Origin: Ascaris suum
Taxonomy: Eukaryota > Nematoda > Chromadorea > Rhabditida > Ascarididae
Assembly (NCBI GenBank): GCA_013433145.1
Contig: CM024173.1
Location: forward strand, 4,264,101-4,328,100
Length of the DNA: 64,000 nucleotides
Direction of reading: 5' to 3'
The translations under genes were made by a program, and so were the position numbers. Of the stretch, positions 1 to 12,640 are shown in pieces (positions within the stretch are counted from its first letter, which is position 1; each line of letters starts with the position of its first letter). The notes under the pieces were generated by a model. The model searched no databases and was not told the DNA's origin. It saw nothing but the letters and a program-made list of their open reading frames with translations.

Positions 1-3000
1 AATATCAGTCCTCCTCATATCGTTTATTAACGAACTGAAATAACAACAGAATATTTCGGGGAGCTGCGGTACAGAAAATGCGATGATAAAAGAAAAAGCT
101 TTCTCTGTATTCTTCTTTTTAAGTCAGGGATGAACAACCACACATTCCCCTTCCTCTGAGATGAACAACTAAACCCCCTTCTCAACAATCACACCACCTT
201 TTCCTTATTAATCAGCCTCCGTTTTTATGTCTTGTTCTCAGATAACAGCCTGTTTTCCAATCATAAATAACGATGGTACTGCCACAACGGATGCAAATCT
301 CAGAACTGATAGAATAAACAACAAAACCAAATGTTTATTTACATACAATTACAAAATACGCATCGTTTTAAATGAATGTCCTGCATAGTTTTTGCTGTGA
401 TTAGAACTGCTGAGACCTAGACGAGAGACTTCTTCATGAAGAAGCATGGAAATCATAGCCGGCTACTCTTAGACCATATCGACGAATGTCCTAGCCAGCT
501 TTTGCGCATCGGTCTTGCCCTCCTCCTGCAGAAGACGTCTTCAGTCACGAAAAAAAAGACTCATAATAGAGATGAATCCTTATGGATGTCTATGGCATAC
601 GCAAATCAGGCATCGACTACGCCTAACACCTAAAAAACATCAACGAAATACTCTCAACACCATTTAAAGTCATGATCGTAGGCTGGAAAGGGAACTGCTA
701 CGAAAGAAAAGAGAAGAGAATGCGAGCGCACCTGTATTCTATTTCTCGCTTCCGCTTCCACTATCTCTCCCTTACTGTCGACAAGCCTTGCCTGTGGAAT
801 TGTTTTAACTGAATACTTTTCCAGAAATTCCCTAAACATTAATGTAACAAATACGAATAATGTAATTAAACGACGCTTATAGGAAAAAAAGAGAATTAAA
901 TGAAAGAAATATTCCAATAAATGCGACCAGCATCTTAGCATCTTACGTCCAATAATTAGAAAGTTCTCCCCATGACAGCTTATGCTCTATTCTTCCATAA
1001 AATCTACTTGCTTTCTATTATCGTAACTGTTTGAAAATAACCCTTTCCTTCACCAGCATAAACATAGCAGCAGAATGCAGTGTTTCTTTTTTTCTATACA
1101 CAAAAAACTTGCCAGACGGACGCCAAGCAACGGACCTCCCTTCAACTGTGCAAGAGTTGGTCTGCCATAGCACTGTTACATGCTATTCCATGGCTCTGAC
1201 ACACACATCCTAGTAGTCCACTATTTTCTTACCTGCTGCAATTTGTGTGAAAGGTGTTACACTTACAGGTGGATGTTTACCCACTCGCAGCTAAAGTTTA
1301 TTTCATTGCTCTCTTGCACTGACAATCGCTCAGGATCCATACTTTCCTTTGTAAAGCCCCAGGCATGAAAGCATCTATTTTTGAAACTGCCCACTTCAGT
1401 AAATACATTCAAGCTTGCTAAATTATGAGCAATTTCTTCAGTAAAGTCAGTTCAATCTTCCGGTTTGATATGAACAGTACTTTTTATATGCCTTTGGAAA
1501 CGAAAAAAGCAAATGAAATAAACATGAACTTAATATGCTTGTCACCGAACGGCACATAAGGCACATTGGGTAGGGCTTTTTCATAGTATTCGAGAAGATG
1601 ATCGGCCTCTCTATCACGTGATATCCATACAATTTCAATACCCTCTTTTTTGGCGGCATTTTCGTACCACTTCTACAATCATTTGACCATTAAGATGTTA
1701 GACCTATGCAACAAAGTGATATGAAATGTAAGAGGCATCAAATCAGCACTCTAAGAACTGCACAAGCTAGCAGTGATCTCCATCAGAGAAGCAAGATATT
1801 TTCTCGATAAAGGAAAGCGGAAACCTCAGCAAATTCACTGCAATTTGATATAATCCCCTTCAATTAACAGGGAAACTATATGATCCTCTACCTCCATTTG
1901 GTGCCTAGTGGTTACAGCTTCAACAGAACGGAGCATATGAATCGTGCAATAAGTATGCTCCTGAGATCCATAACAACGAAATAATATGAAGGTAAAAATG
2001 GTTAACCTTTAATTTCGGTGTGAAAAGTCTGCAATGAGGACACCAGCCAGCAGAGAAGTACAGAATTATCGCCTGAAATATACTCTCCTAAGACGTTTCA
2101 TTAAATGTGTTACTCGCGACAGAAAACATTTTACAGTAACAGTGGAGACGAAGAGGCACGATTCTGCGAAATCATCGTGAACAGTAGAAGGATGCTTGAC
2201 CCACATCTACCCATTCCTTTTGGTTCGCTTTTTTTCGGAGATTTTTCCCGATGACACTGACAAAGAATGATCGATGCACAACCCCAACCACTATTATCTC
2301 CTCCTGTCACGAACTGGAAGTAAAATTAAAACGCTGGGCGCCATGCTTTATTTAGGCCGGAATCTCGAGGCTGATGTAATTTTGCCCACTCTCGTATTAA
2401 AAAAAGCGTGGACCAAATGATGTGAATTAATGCATATTCGCTATAGTATTAGCGAAATTTGCGTGTATATGTGTACCCTTCTGTGCCAACAAGGCAACGT
2501 CATTCTCAAACGCTTCACATAGAAAATTATATCCTTCCGTAATAGACGATCTGTTGAAGAGAAATGCTTTTCTTGAGATGGTGAAAAAGAAAAGAAATAA
2601 AATAAATTTTTAAATAACATTAACCCTCTCGCTCAAAGTCGCTGACAAAATTACCACATCCCACATCCCCCAATAAAGTGCGCAAGCAACTGGAAATCAA
2701 GCAGCCATACACCAGCCACATAAATGCGTCACAGTTCATATGGAATGCACTTTGACCCAGGCAATCAGCAAACACAAAAACGATATAAACGCCGGAAGTT
2801 GCCTATTTCATGGGATGAGGCAGAGAGGCGCACCGCAAGATCAAAGAAGCGCGGTAGAAACGACCAATTGAGCGTGCCCTATTAGCACTAATTAACCAAT
2901 GCATGGCGATGATTATGGAGCAGCACTGGCCGCTGAAAAAAATTTCACCCAAGGACCCCTCAAATTCTGGGGGCTTTCTGAATTTCGACGATGTGTGGCA

Positions 3001-6000
3001 CGTAGTGACATCCAGTAATGGGATTTAAATTCAACGATTATTTCACAAATTAGCTGCCAAAACGCGCAATCCTCGGCAAGCGTAGAAGAAAGAAACTTTG
3101 AGACCGAAAGAAGAGGAAAGGTAAATCCATAATTCCCAAGGAGTTGGTAGAGTGCTAAAACATGGAAATCATTAAGCCGAACAACACTATTAGCAGGACC
3201 ATTGGATGACGAGTTCAGACTACTAGTTTTAGAAGCCACTAAACTATTGCTGGATCGAATACCGCCCGTCTGACAATAAACTACAAGAATGTCTAATATA
3301 TACTAGACTTGATAGGAAAAGTACACCGTGTTCGAGGCTTTCAGGAAGTTCAAAATTCATTGTGAGGCAAGAGGAAAGAACTTAGTTCTTGCCACAGTAA
3401 CGGTTTGTTAGGCACACAGTTGGGAACGCACATGGACTTCCAATGAAATCACTGCGCTTATCCAATATGGTGACGCAATGTACTACGAGAGAAACGCCGG
3501 AAGAGGCAGCTGACGAGGACGACAATAACGTTTGGCATTAGACACCACAGCATCCTTCAAATTCAACAAGGAACTAAACTCAAAAATCAGCACCGCTGCA
3601 AATAATTGCCGTTCACTTACTGAACAAGTTAAGAGCTTCTCAGACCCTTACCGCGGCATCCACATCGGCCTATTTATACCGAAATGATTGCTATGAAGCG
3701 TTCCATTTTTTAGCCCATAAGTATAAGCATATAGTACGAGACAGCATGTCGACTGATTAGACCATCGCACGGATGGGAATAAAAACGGCTGAGTATAAAA
3801 GCTTATAGAACAGCGTGCTATTTTTGTAGTGAAAGCGTACAACAAAACGGAAATTTCATTTTTTTAATCTCATGAATACTCAGATTTATCCAACTTCCCT
3901 CCCATCTCCTCCAGTGAAACCTCCTTCCTTTCGTACAGTCACTGCTGCTAAGGACGCATAGTCCCAATTCGAAATCTTGAGTGTTGCCAATGTGGAAATA
4001 TTGTAAGAAAGCACCCTGGCAATGAACCAGTAACCCCGCTTCTAGTCAGGTAAAAATGGAATAAAGAGAACCTTGTCTTTGAGATCGTCGACATTTACGT
4101 TTCCATCACGGTTCTTTAGTGGAACATCTCTGAGAAAGTCTGCTCCCGCCGCATAACACCGCATCGAGTGAATTAGCAACCATCGTTGCCTAGCTAACAG
4201 ACGCAGCGCCATCGATTCACTTCAATATCAAGGTGTACATGATTCTAATGACTCTCACGACACGTACGCTAGCGGTTGTATGTAAATGTACGCAAATTCG
4301 TGGACAATTAAGTAACCCATTGAGAGAAGATGTTTGCTGAATCTCAAGATCAAATCCAATCCCGATCCTACCGTCATGGGCCTCGGGCTTGGATCGGCTT
4401 CGGCCTATGGCCATAATGAGAAGTAAAGGATGTATCCTACCGTGCACATTCTACACGTCAAGTTTCATAGCTCTAGAATCAGTTGTTCTTGAGATGGAAC
4501 AACAGGATAAACAGATAAAATACAACACACAACTTGTTATCATGACACGTCAAATATATAAAACCACATGCGCTGGTAGATTGCGATCACTGCAATGGTG
4601 TAGACAAGTCTGCAAGAAGACGCATGAGAAGCTTCTTGGAAGTTGGAAGCAAACACGACTCGCTGAATCGCCAAAAAACGACACACATAGAGCTGCTGCA
4701 TTGCCCCTCGACTGTGCACGTATCGAGTGTACCGCGAGAGCGTTATGATGACCTCCGCAAGAAATCAACCTCGGCAGGAGTGCAGGTGAAGACGCTGATA
4801 TGTGAATCACGTTAGGTGATGAAACCTTGAAAAATATAGCTACTGCGTACTTTAAGAGAATCTTAGCAGTCTGTTAACGATCGGTTCGTGGAGCTCTTCT
4901 GCGGTAATAACGACTAACCCGAGCGCTGGTGGAAGTACTGTGAAGATAATGCTAGAACTTTGTGAGGACTTAGGAACGTGAGTTAGCCAAGACTAGTTTA
5001 GAAGTTTGGATCTGAGCTGAAGGTAAAAAAAAAGCAGAATGATCTAGTCTGTAGCTAGCTTAGAAATTAAATTAAGAGGATATGGCTTTCTCTAGCGGAT
5101 TTGAGCGTGCGAAAGTGAAAAAGAGGTCTTTTATTCTAATGCGAATAAATAGAAACAAAAAGCATGAGGGTATATATATGTATATACCTATGACATGGTC
5201 AAAGAATGAAGGAACGAAATGAATGAAAAACGATGAATCTAAAAAAAAATGCGTCTTAAAAATCCAAAAATCTATTAGAGCAAAACGCCTCATAGCTGAA
5301 GGACAAGGATTTGATATGTGCATCCCGTCTCCCTGAATATGACACCCTTCCCCTTTTACAAAATATCTCGAAAAATCAGGAATCGTCTTAAATTAAAAAA
5401 AAACTGCTTTCATAAGAAGCAGTCCCATGTCGAAACGCCGTGCAAATTTCTTTACCAACATAATGCTGGATTGTAATTGTACCCGTTATCGGTTAGCGCA
5501 TTTACATGCGTGTTTGGAGAATATGAATGCAACTAAATTAGGCATTAAAAAGTTTCGTTCAGAGAGGCTCTCTAGTAAAGAGTGTCGGGGATGAGCGCCG
5601 ATGGTTTCAATTTATATAATAACAGATACCGTTGAATGATTTTGCGTTATGTTCTGAATTAATGAGAATGAAAGCTAAAATAATGCAGTTGACTGCAGTC
5701 GCAGCTAGGAAATCATGGGAGAAGGAGGATATGGTTTCATTTAATCAGCGATGGAAGGAAGATGAACAGGGACGAAGGTAGAGGGGGAGAACAGGACATA
5801 ATGGAGCGCCATTTCGATAATGCACCGTGGTAAAAATTGCTAACGTTGAGCACTTACTGCACAGTTTTTGAGTTGCGAGCAGGAAAACATAATTGAAGGT
5901 AATTAGAATAAAACAATATTAAGTGACCATAATAACTAGGCCTTAAAAATGCACAATGGACGTTGAATGTCGAATGTTTCATTTTAACTGTTTGCAGCCG

Positions 6001-7655
6001 TTTGCCGTCTTATTTTGGGGGCAAGGAGGAGGGAAGAGGGGAGTCTATCCTGTTATTAACCTAGATGCTTTATCTGTTACTAGTGCAGGATTGCAGTCCC
6101 TTGACAACTGAAGCCGTATTATTTGTGTATGCAAATGAACGATTTGTTTTGATTCGATTGCTAATTTGTTGAGTTGCATAACGGCTGTCGGAATATTGAA
6201 ATTGAACAAAGAGATGGATGAGTCATGAGGAGGAGGATTAAGGCATTCTGAGGCAATTCCCAGTGAGTAGTATGCAAACATAGCGCAACCGATAATGAGC
6301 CAGCAAATCGACACAATTCACTAATCGGCAGGGGTGTACTCGAGAAATCATCGGTCAATTGAGTGATGCATCCCCCGAGGGCGTATTCGGTCAACCCGTC
6401 CCCTCATCAAGCAATGACTCAAACTACATCGTCATCCCAATAAATTCACTCTAGTCACCTTAACGAGGCAAACGCTCACACCAGATGTGACAGTCGTTTG
6501 ATCGATGTCTTTGTGCTAATATTAGGGACCACTGCACCACTTTACCCTATTCATCGATGAATTGCTCTGTTCTTTGTCATCAGGTTTAATCCTCCAGGTG
6601 AAAGGCAATCTTCTAGGTAAAAAGATCCGTAAACTAATTCTTCAGATAAAAGAAGGGACTTCTAGGACAGTTCCTGAATATGCACTGTGTTAATGTTGTC
6701 AAGATTACAAATGGTTCTGCTCGGAAAGAAGGAACATCCTCAGAGAGGATGGCTATCGAGGATTTATTAAACATAGGCCATCAATGATAAATAGGCGACA
6801 AAAACATATTTTTTTATACTTATATGCGATATATGTAAAAACGCACACATCAAATGCAAATTTTTGCTGGAAGAATAAAACTTGAACATGATATTTCACA
6901 GCAATGAAACGTCCATAGTTGTTCGAAAAAGTTGAATGAGCTTAGCGCCTAACAACACCATTACGAACAATTCATCGAAGTATAGCGCAAACGTTGTAGA
7001 CGAATATTCGTCAGAAGAGAAGTTTACCCCAAGCGACGCACAAATCAAACCTCAAATGCCGATATTATTCGTGATAGCAATCCTATTTTCTTAAATGTTC
7101 GCTAAAATCATACAGTTATTTTTGTAATATTTTCTTAATACTACTGATAAATGAGAATTCTACAACTCAAGAATTCCTTTAAAATTCTCAAACAAATTGC
7201 TTATAAACAAAATTTATTGATAATTCCCACAAATTCGTTTATCGCTTATTGCATTTTATACTATGCAAAAAAAAAAGTTATTAACTGCCTCTATCCGAAT
7301 GTCTTATAATTCGTTCATTGACTGAACAACCCCATTAGTTCCCAACTAAAACAACGGAGCAAAACTCCTTCAAAGTTATCGATTATTTTTGCAAAAACTT
7401 AAGCAGGAGCGTTGGGAAAATCTATTCCATGAAGCACAATTTTGTGGATCTCTAATAGCCATCTGATCATTCACGTTGCCATGCCATCATGTGAAAGTGA
7501 CGGCGACCCCACCAATTTCTGAATGCAAGTTTTGGTTTGAAACGGTGTGTGCAAAAACTCATCGAAAATTACAGAGGAAGAGTGGGATGGGATTTATGTG
7601 TGGATAAATACTGATGATATCGCTCGCATCAGCCGATTCATAATTTTATATTTGA
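1..7655. other. gene-poor interval, no supported gene
   Basis: I find no exon series, conserved motif or RNA gene here. Open frames are short (mostly under 120 codons), overlap on both strands, and lack matching splice sites. The base composition is AT-rich and the sequence looks unique, apart from short runs of A/T. Frames at 2913-3239 (-) and 4389-4748 (+) are the longest but show no recognisable family. This is most likely intergenic sequence or the interior of a very long intron. Confidence 0.5.
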
Positions 7656-8171
7656 TTAAAAATCGGTCCGCTTAGAGGTAAACGGGCGTAGATGTGGATG
7701 GCTCGATACAATGTTAGGAAGAAGGGACTGGCGGAGAAAGGAACGTGATCTTCCAACTGCCGACTGCATTCCTTTCTTCATTCGTTCATTGAATATAATT
7801 TGGAAATGACTCTGATGCAAATCCATTCTAATGTTCGCTTCTCTCATGTAATAAGCATAAAAAAGCACAGAATAATGCTTCGAAAGGGATGAGTTGAGAG
7901 GATGTTTCTGGAAGGCGCTTCCGCTGTCTACAGGATGTTTCTGGAAGACGCTTCCGCTGTCTACAGGATGTTTCTGGAAGACGCTTCCGCTGTCTACTCC
8001 TACTGATTTACAGGCTGTCAGAAGCATTCCCATCAAATAGAGTGAATCTTTCTTAGCTATTGCATTGCTCGTTTTCCATTTACACAGCTCTGTAAGGAGC
8101 ATGTTGTCGGTAATTGTGCTCGTTGAGAATATAATCGTATAGTGATAGGGATCCGTACCATCATCCTTCAC
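7656..8171 (-). CDS. unrecognised open frame with an 11-residue triplicated motif (doubtful gene)
   Basis: This is a 171-codon open frame, long for this AT-rich setting. Its first codon as tracked is GTG, not ATG, and I see no good acceptor just upstream, so the true 5' end is unknown. The middle holds three near-perfect copies of an 11-residue unit beginning VDSGS and ending QKHP, encoded by an exact 33-bp tandem triplication. The repeat length is a multiple of three, so it keeps the frame open whether or not the sequence is coding. No signal peptide, membrane segment or known family is recognised. It may be an exon of an unseen gene or a chance frame prolonged by the repeat. Confidence 0.2.
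   Translation of the reverse strand: MKDDGTDPYHYTIIFSTSTITDNMLLTELCKWKTSNAIAKKDSLYLMGMLLTACKSVGVDSGSVFQKHPVDSGSVFQKHPVDSGSAFQKHPLNSSLSKHYSVLFYAYYMREANIRMDLHQSHFQIIFNERMKKGMQSAVGRSRSFLRQSLLPNIVSSHPHLRPFTSKRTDF
7899..7997. repeat. 3 x 33 bp tandem repeat
   Basis: Three adjacent copies of a 33-bp unit (begins AGGATGTTTCTGGAA, ends GCTGTCTAC) run head to tail at 7899, 7932 and 7965. They differ at only one position (GGC versus GAC in the middle), so the expansion is recent or maintained. On the minus strand each copy reads as 11 residues of the overlapping open frame. Confidence 0.9.
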
Positions 8172-8699
8172 GCGTATTCAAAACGGAACAACTTTTTAGT
8201 GAAAGATCGAATTGCTTCACGACGACAATTTGCTATTAAAATCGATGTGCATCTGCTGCTACCTCACTGCAAATCCAAATACCACCAACACATCGAGTAA
8301 GTATACACAGTGCGACTAGCATTGCCTCTGAACCAGAAAGACTAAACTATTCATATGGCGTCCTATTATGCCCAAAACGTATCTTTAAAAAAACCGCTTT
8401 CTAGGATTCGATCCTACCTTTAAGACGTTTATCTGAACATCCTGTTCGAAAAAAATTCAGGAATATGAGTATCGCAAGAATCCATGAAAGCGATGCGATG
8501 ATTACAATTTATTGTGGGTAGCAAAGAAGTTGTGTGGGTAGCAAATGCATAACTGAGAAAAGAAATACGCAATAGCGCGACGACGGGTCAAGAGTGCATA
8601 ATAAAACCACTTGAATAGAAGCAGTTTACCTGTCAGAATATTGGAGTTCACATAAAACCCTTTGAAATTAGACTTCCGATATCGCGGGTTTACCGACAT

Positions 8700-8728
8700 C
8701 CCCCCCCCCCCCCCCCCCCCCCCCCCCC
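8700..8728. repeat. 29-nt poly-C tract
   Basis: An uninterrupted run of 29 cytosines (poly-G on the minus strand). Its exact length in the genome is uncertain because such runs are poorly sequenced. Confidence 0.9.
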
Positions 8729-10505
8729 GACTTAGAGCATCTCTACACCGCAAACAGAAGAACCTTTTCTAGATTAAATTATGACGCATATAATTAACGT
8801 ATATAATCCGTGAGCAAATGAGCACCACTTTTCTCTCTTTGATTTCGTTGTCGAATAACTCCACAATGGTTAGATTAAAAGCTCGGGGAATGAAAGATGT
8901 TTGATCGAATCAACAGCTGTTATGTTACAGTTGATGGCGTTCGTGCAAAACATCCGTTTTCAGCCACAGACTTTTAGTGCAACTGATCTCTCAATGGAAA
9001 CTCTGTGCAACGACCAAACCTGAAAGCTTAGTGTGACTTACACAAAGGATTTTATGAATGTTGCCTGCAACCCCCTTCCTCCTCTCTCCCCTCCCTACTG
9101 GATCGAGAAGGTAAATTTATGAGAACCGTTCGTCGTATCCTTCTTATTTCAAAAACAAATACACAAAAAACTGTCACATAGCCGTCTCCTACTCTTTGAA
9201 AGTCACCTCGAGATATTATCTCTCGAGACACCAAATAAAACGTGTCAATCATTGCGGAATTAAAAGTACATAAGAAGTGAGCAAAAGCGATATCAATAAA
9301 ACCCAACAAAGAGTGCAAACAAATAAATGAAGTGCAATTCGAGTGAATAAATTAAGATGTGGAAACGAAATTAATGTAACCTCGGCAATTCTCTTGTGAA
9401 ACGCATGCTGCAATGCTATACAATATAAAATGAAGTCAAAACTCGAATACCACATCTTCAAATATTGCCTATGCCAGTGTTGTTCGAGGTCCAAATTAGG
9501 CTTCAGGAATCCCGAAAGGGGACACATCCCTCTTGAACATAGTGGCTCCAGGCCGCATGGCGATGTCGTTCGAGTTGCGCTGACCCCGAGGTGATGCTAT
9601 TCTTACGTTTTATTGCGTTTTCAATGATCAAATGTGCAAACTGAGATGCCAATGAAGGCTTGTGATAGCACCTGAAAACACCAACCGTGGACAACTAAAG
9701 CAGGTGGTTATGAAATAATAAACGCAGGAAAGCAACAGACCAGGCTGCTAATGCGCCAATTTCACCTCGCGATGAAAATATCGCGTCAGTAGCGAAGACG
9801 ATGAATACATACGCGTCGACAGTTTTGTGGAAAATGATGGCAAACAAAAAGTATAAAAAGCATTAGAGTGGCAATATCGTGGATGACCAACATGCACATC
9901 AATCGTGGATCCACATGCGAATCTAATAAACGTGGACCGATAGGCATGTCCAACAATCTTATATTGGGGAAACATTCGGCAGTGACAGACGAAATTTTGG
10001 TCTATATAAGGACGAAACCACCAGATTCACGCGATACGATATCGTGAAATCAAAGAAGCGTTACGTCTGGAACCTCACAACACCTCCATCTTTCCAAAAC
10101 ACTGAATGTTATCTGATGTCAGGCGACGCCTACTAGAGTCACCGGATGCGACTATAATATGGAATAAGTGCAGAGAAGCCGGGCACACTCGCTGCGAACA
10201 GCGAACCGAAGTGTGCTCATACTCGCATATGTGTACGCAGTGCTACCGGTTGTGTGCGCTTCACGAGATGCATTTCCGGCCATACATTAATGGGTCGTCG
10301 AAAAGCCCAACTTTTGCTAGAAGCATGCAACTTCTTTCGACTAGTAGCCTTAGAACGCCAGGCCATTCCATCCTGCGAAAGTTCAGCTCAATTGGAACAC
10401 CAGAAGTACTTTGGTGGATGTGCCCAGCTTATCTGCAATCGTACCCTTCGTAGCACTGTATCATGCTTGGCAACCTGCCCAGCAATTTTTTCGGTGTGGG
10501 TAACA
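8729..10505. other. interval without a supported gene
   Basis: No gene can be supported. Around 9500-9670 there is a GC-richer patch. On the minus strand it begins with a TTTTCAG/G acceptor-like site near 9672 and has a GTAAGA donor-like site near 9608, and the minus-strand frames beyond it stay open for dozens of codons. It could be one isolated exon or a piece of a dispersed repeat. Frames at 9748-9975 (-) and 10106-10607 (+) are open but not recognised. Confidence 0.4.
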
Positions 10506-10661
10506 TTAGCCACAAGCGCACGCGCACAGGAGAGACGGAGAGAGACCGCGCGCGTCATTGGAAAGCGGCGCGGCAGTGGTCACTCGGCAATAAAATTGTC
10601 GCAGTAAATATGAAAATATACCGTAAGGGAAACAAAATTCGAAAGACGAGTTTCAGCACAT
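10506..10661 (+). repeat. left terminal inverted repeat (unique part)
   Basis: This matches the reverse complement of 16112-16259 almost base for base, including the GA-rich GGAGAGACGGAGAGAGACCG block and the AAATTCGAAAGACGAGTTTC block next to the array. The arms differ by a few substitutions and by single-base indels (for example AAGGGAAAC versus AAGGAAAC). Confidence 0.85.
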
Positions 10662-11296
10662 TTTAAAGAGCATTGAATGCTCTATCAGAATCACTAATAA
10701 GCTGAGAAAAAACAAGAACTTTTCTATAAGATCAATTTCTTATATGACGCGCAATTGACAAAAATTGCATGGTCATCGATATATCAGGGCCTATAAGTGT
10801 ATAAGGAACAAGATTTGGGAAGAATGACTAGGCAGACCTTAAAGAGCATTAAAAACTCTATCAGAATCATCAATAAACTGAGATAAAAACAAGAACTTTT
10901 CTATAAGATCAATTTCTTATATGACGCGCAATTGACAAAAATTGCATGGTCATCGATATATCAGGGCCTATAAGTGTATAAAGGAACAAGATTTGGGAAG
11001 AATGACTAGGCAGACCTTAAAGAGCATTAAAAACTCTATCAGAATCATCAATAAACTGAGACAAAAACAAGAACTTTTCTATAAGATCAATTTCTTATAT
11101 GACGCGCAATTGACAAAAATTGCATGGTCACCGACATATCAGGGCCTATAAGTGTTATAAAGGAACAAGATTTGGGAAGGAATGACTAGGCAGACCTTAA
11201 AGAGCATTAAAAACTCTATCAGAATCATTAATAAACTGAGACAAAAACAAGAACTTTTCTATAAGATCAATTTCTTATATGACGCGCAATTGACAT
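10662..11296 (+). repeat. left tandem array, ~178 bp unit, about 3.5 copies
   Basis: Head-to-tail copies of a unit containing GACTAGGCAGACCTTAAAGA and TTTCTTATATGACGCGCAAT. The AATGACTAGG landmark recurs at 10823, 11001 and 11181, giving spacings of 178 and 180 bp. The first copy, next to the terminal repeat, is a variant with a TTGAATGCTCTATC segment, and the same variant ends the opposite array. The array stops abruptly after GCAATTGACATAATT near 11296. Confidence 0.9.
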
Positions 11297-11749
11297 AATT
11301 TGTAGACTCGAAGTACATGCGTTGCAGAGACTGACGTATGTTGACACTGCTGACGTATGCGAGCGATTTAAGAAGGCAGTCGCTCGACGAATCACCGAAA
11401 CCCCGTCACTGACTGGAAATGGCAACAGGTGTCGTTTCTCAACAAGATCGTCGGTCCCTTCTAGAGATGTGAAGCAAACATCTGAAATCTCAGATATGAT
11501 ATTATCAGGGCGAAAAGACGATATATAAGTAGCGGAACTTTTTGTGTTGCCTCAATTACGAGCGCTTAATGAGTGATCCTCTCTCTGTCTTGAAACATCG
11601 CGAGTTTGGTGCTACTTCAATTGTGGAAGAAATCAGAGGTGTGCTGTTTGTGTTTGACGAGGTGGAGAGGAAAAGGATGCAAGGAATATGGCCTATCGAG
11701 CCAGATGCAGCTATTTCTTCGAAGTATCCTTGTCAGCCGGAACAGGCGC
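11297..11749. other. element interior before the RTE remnant
   Basis: Three overlapping short open frames occur on the plus strand (for example 11322-11528 and 11542-11805). They could be upstream, decayed parts of the same RTE-type retrotransposon whose reverse transcriptase follows, but no motif identifies them. Confidence 0.3.
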
Positions 11750-12640
11750 AAAACAAGGGGATATTTGTTCTCCGACATCCTTATCAACTCTCGAAGGACT
11801 CTTGAGAAAGATGGAGACTGCAGATGGTTTCAATTTATTCAGCAAATAACTCTAAATGCTTCTCTTTGCGGACGAAGTTCTACTGGTTGCCGATCACCCA
11901 AAAAAACTTGCAGTATTCACTGAACGAGGTCAACAAGAATGCCGAGAAAATTGGGCTCAGCATTTGCAAATGTAAAACGAAGTGGATGAAAAATACACTC
12001 TGTCGTTAGTTTCCCATGAAGCTCGACAGTGAAAATATCGAACTTGCGGAACATTTTCTACAGTTAGGATAGACTTGCGAATGAGCGGCGATTTGGGTCA
12101 GGAATTAAGCAGATGAAAAAGAGCGCATTGGCTATTATTCGCCAAGCTCAACGATGTCTATTGCGACCCAATGATAAAAATGTCCGTGGAGAACTCTTCA
12201 CTTCGACGGCCATCCCTGTTCTTCTGTGAGGAGCGAAATTTGGAATATCACACTCGCTGAAGAAAAAAACTAGCAACGACCCAGTGAACAATGGAAAGGC
12301 GAATGGAAAGTATCAATAAACTGCAACACACACACAAACGAAGAGTTGCGTTCTGGATCCGCATTGAAGGATATCGTTGAAGAAATGTAAAAAAGAAAAC
12401 CAAGGTGGGCTGGTCACGTAGCCAGGTTAAATGACTACAGATGGACTAAGTAAATCTTCTAGTGGCAACCAAGAGACGTAAAACAATCACGTGGCAGGGC
12501 CGCAACAAGGGGAAGACCCGCTGAAGTGCCTATATGTAGTTACTTGGATGTGGAGGGCTCAGGATCGCTATAGGTGGAAGAGTTGCCAGCTGCGTCGATG
12601 GAGGGGGGGGGGGGGAACGATGAAATCGACGAAATCACGG
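11750..12640 (+). pseudogene. RTE-type non-LTR retrotransposon reverse transcriptase remnant
   Basis: Conceptual translation, switching frames several times, recovers a run typical of nematode RTE-clade reverse transcriptases. A LLFADEVLLVADHPKKL-like segment near 11850-11920 corresponds to the FADD catalytic region (here ADE instead of ADD). It is followed near 11930-12000 by a KIGLSI...KTKWMKN segment matching the post-catalytic GLxxN...KTKxM block. The C-terminal PRWAGHVARLNDYRW segment (about 12400-12450) and a final W-R-AQDRYRWK-like segment near 12550-12590 complete the usual tail. Stops and frameshifts make it non-functional. A run of G follows at 12603. The copy is plus-oriented inside the foldback element and is either a later insertion or captured sequence. 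Confidence 0.7.
12603..12615. repeat. 13-nt poly-G tract
   Basis: An uninterrupted G run immediately downstream of the RTE remnant. Confidence 0.8.

Noticed and set aside
10254..10607. Kunitz-like spacing (YFGGC ... C ... C) in a plus-strand frame left of the foldback element
   Set aside because: The cysteine spacing does not fit (14 residues instead of about 12 after GGC), the first cysteines are absent or misplaced, and all neighbouring frames are equally open.
10942..11151. Open frames of 60-130 codons in the tandem arrays taken as genes
   Set aside because: They repeat the same peptide because the satellite unit is near a multiple of three. Many copies are interrupted by indels and there is no start or splice context.
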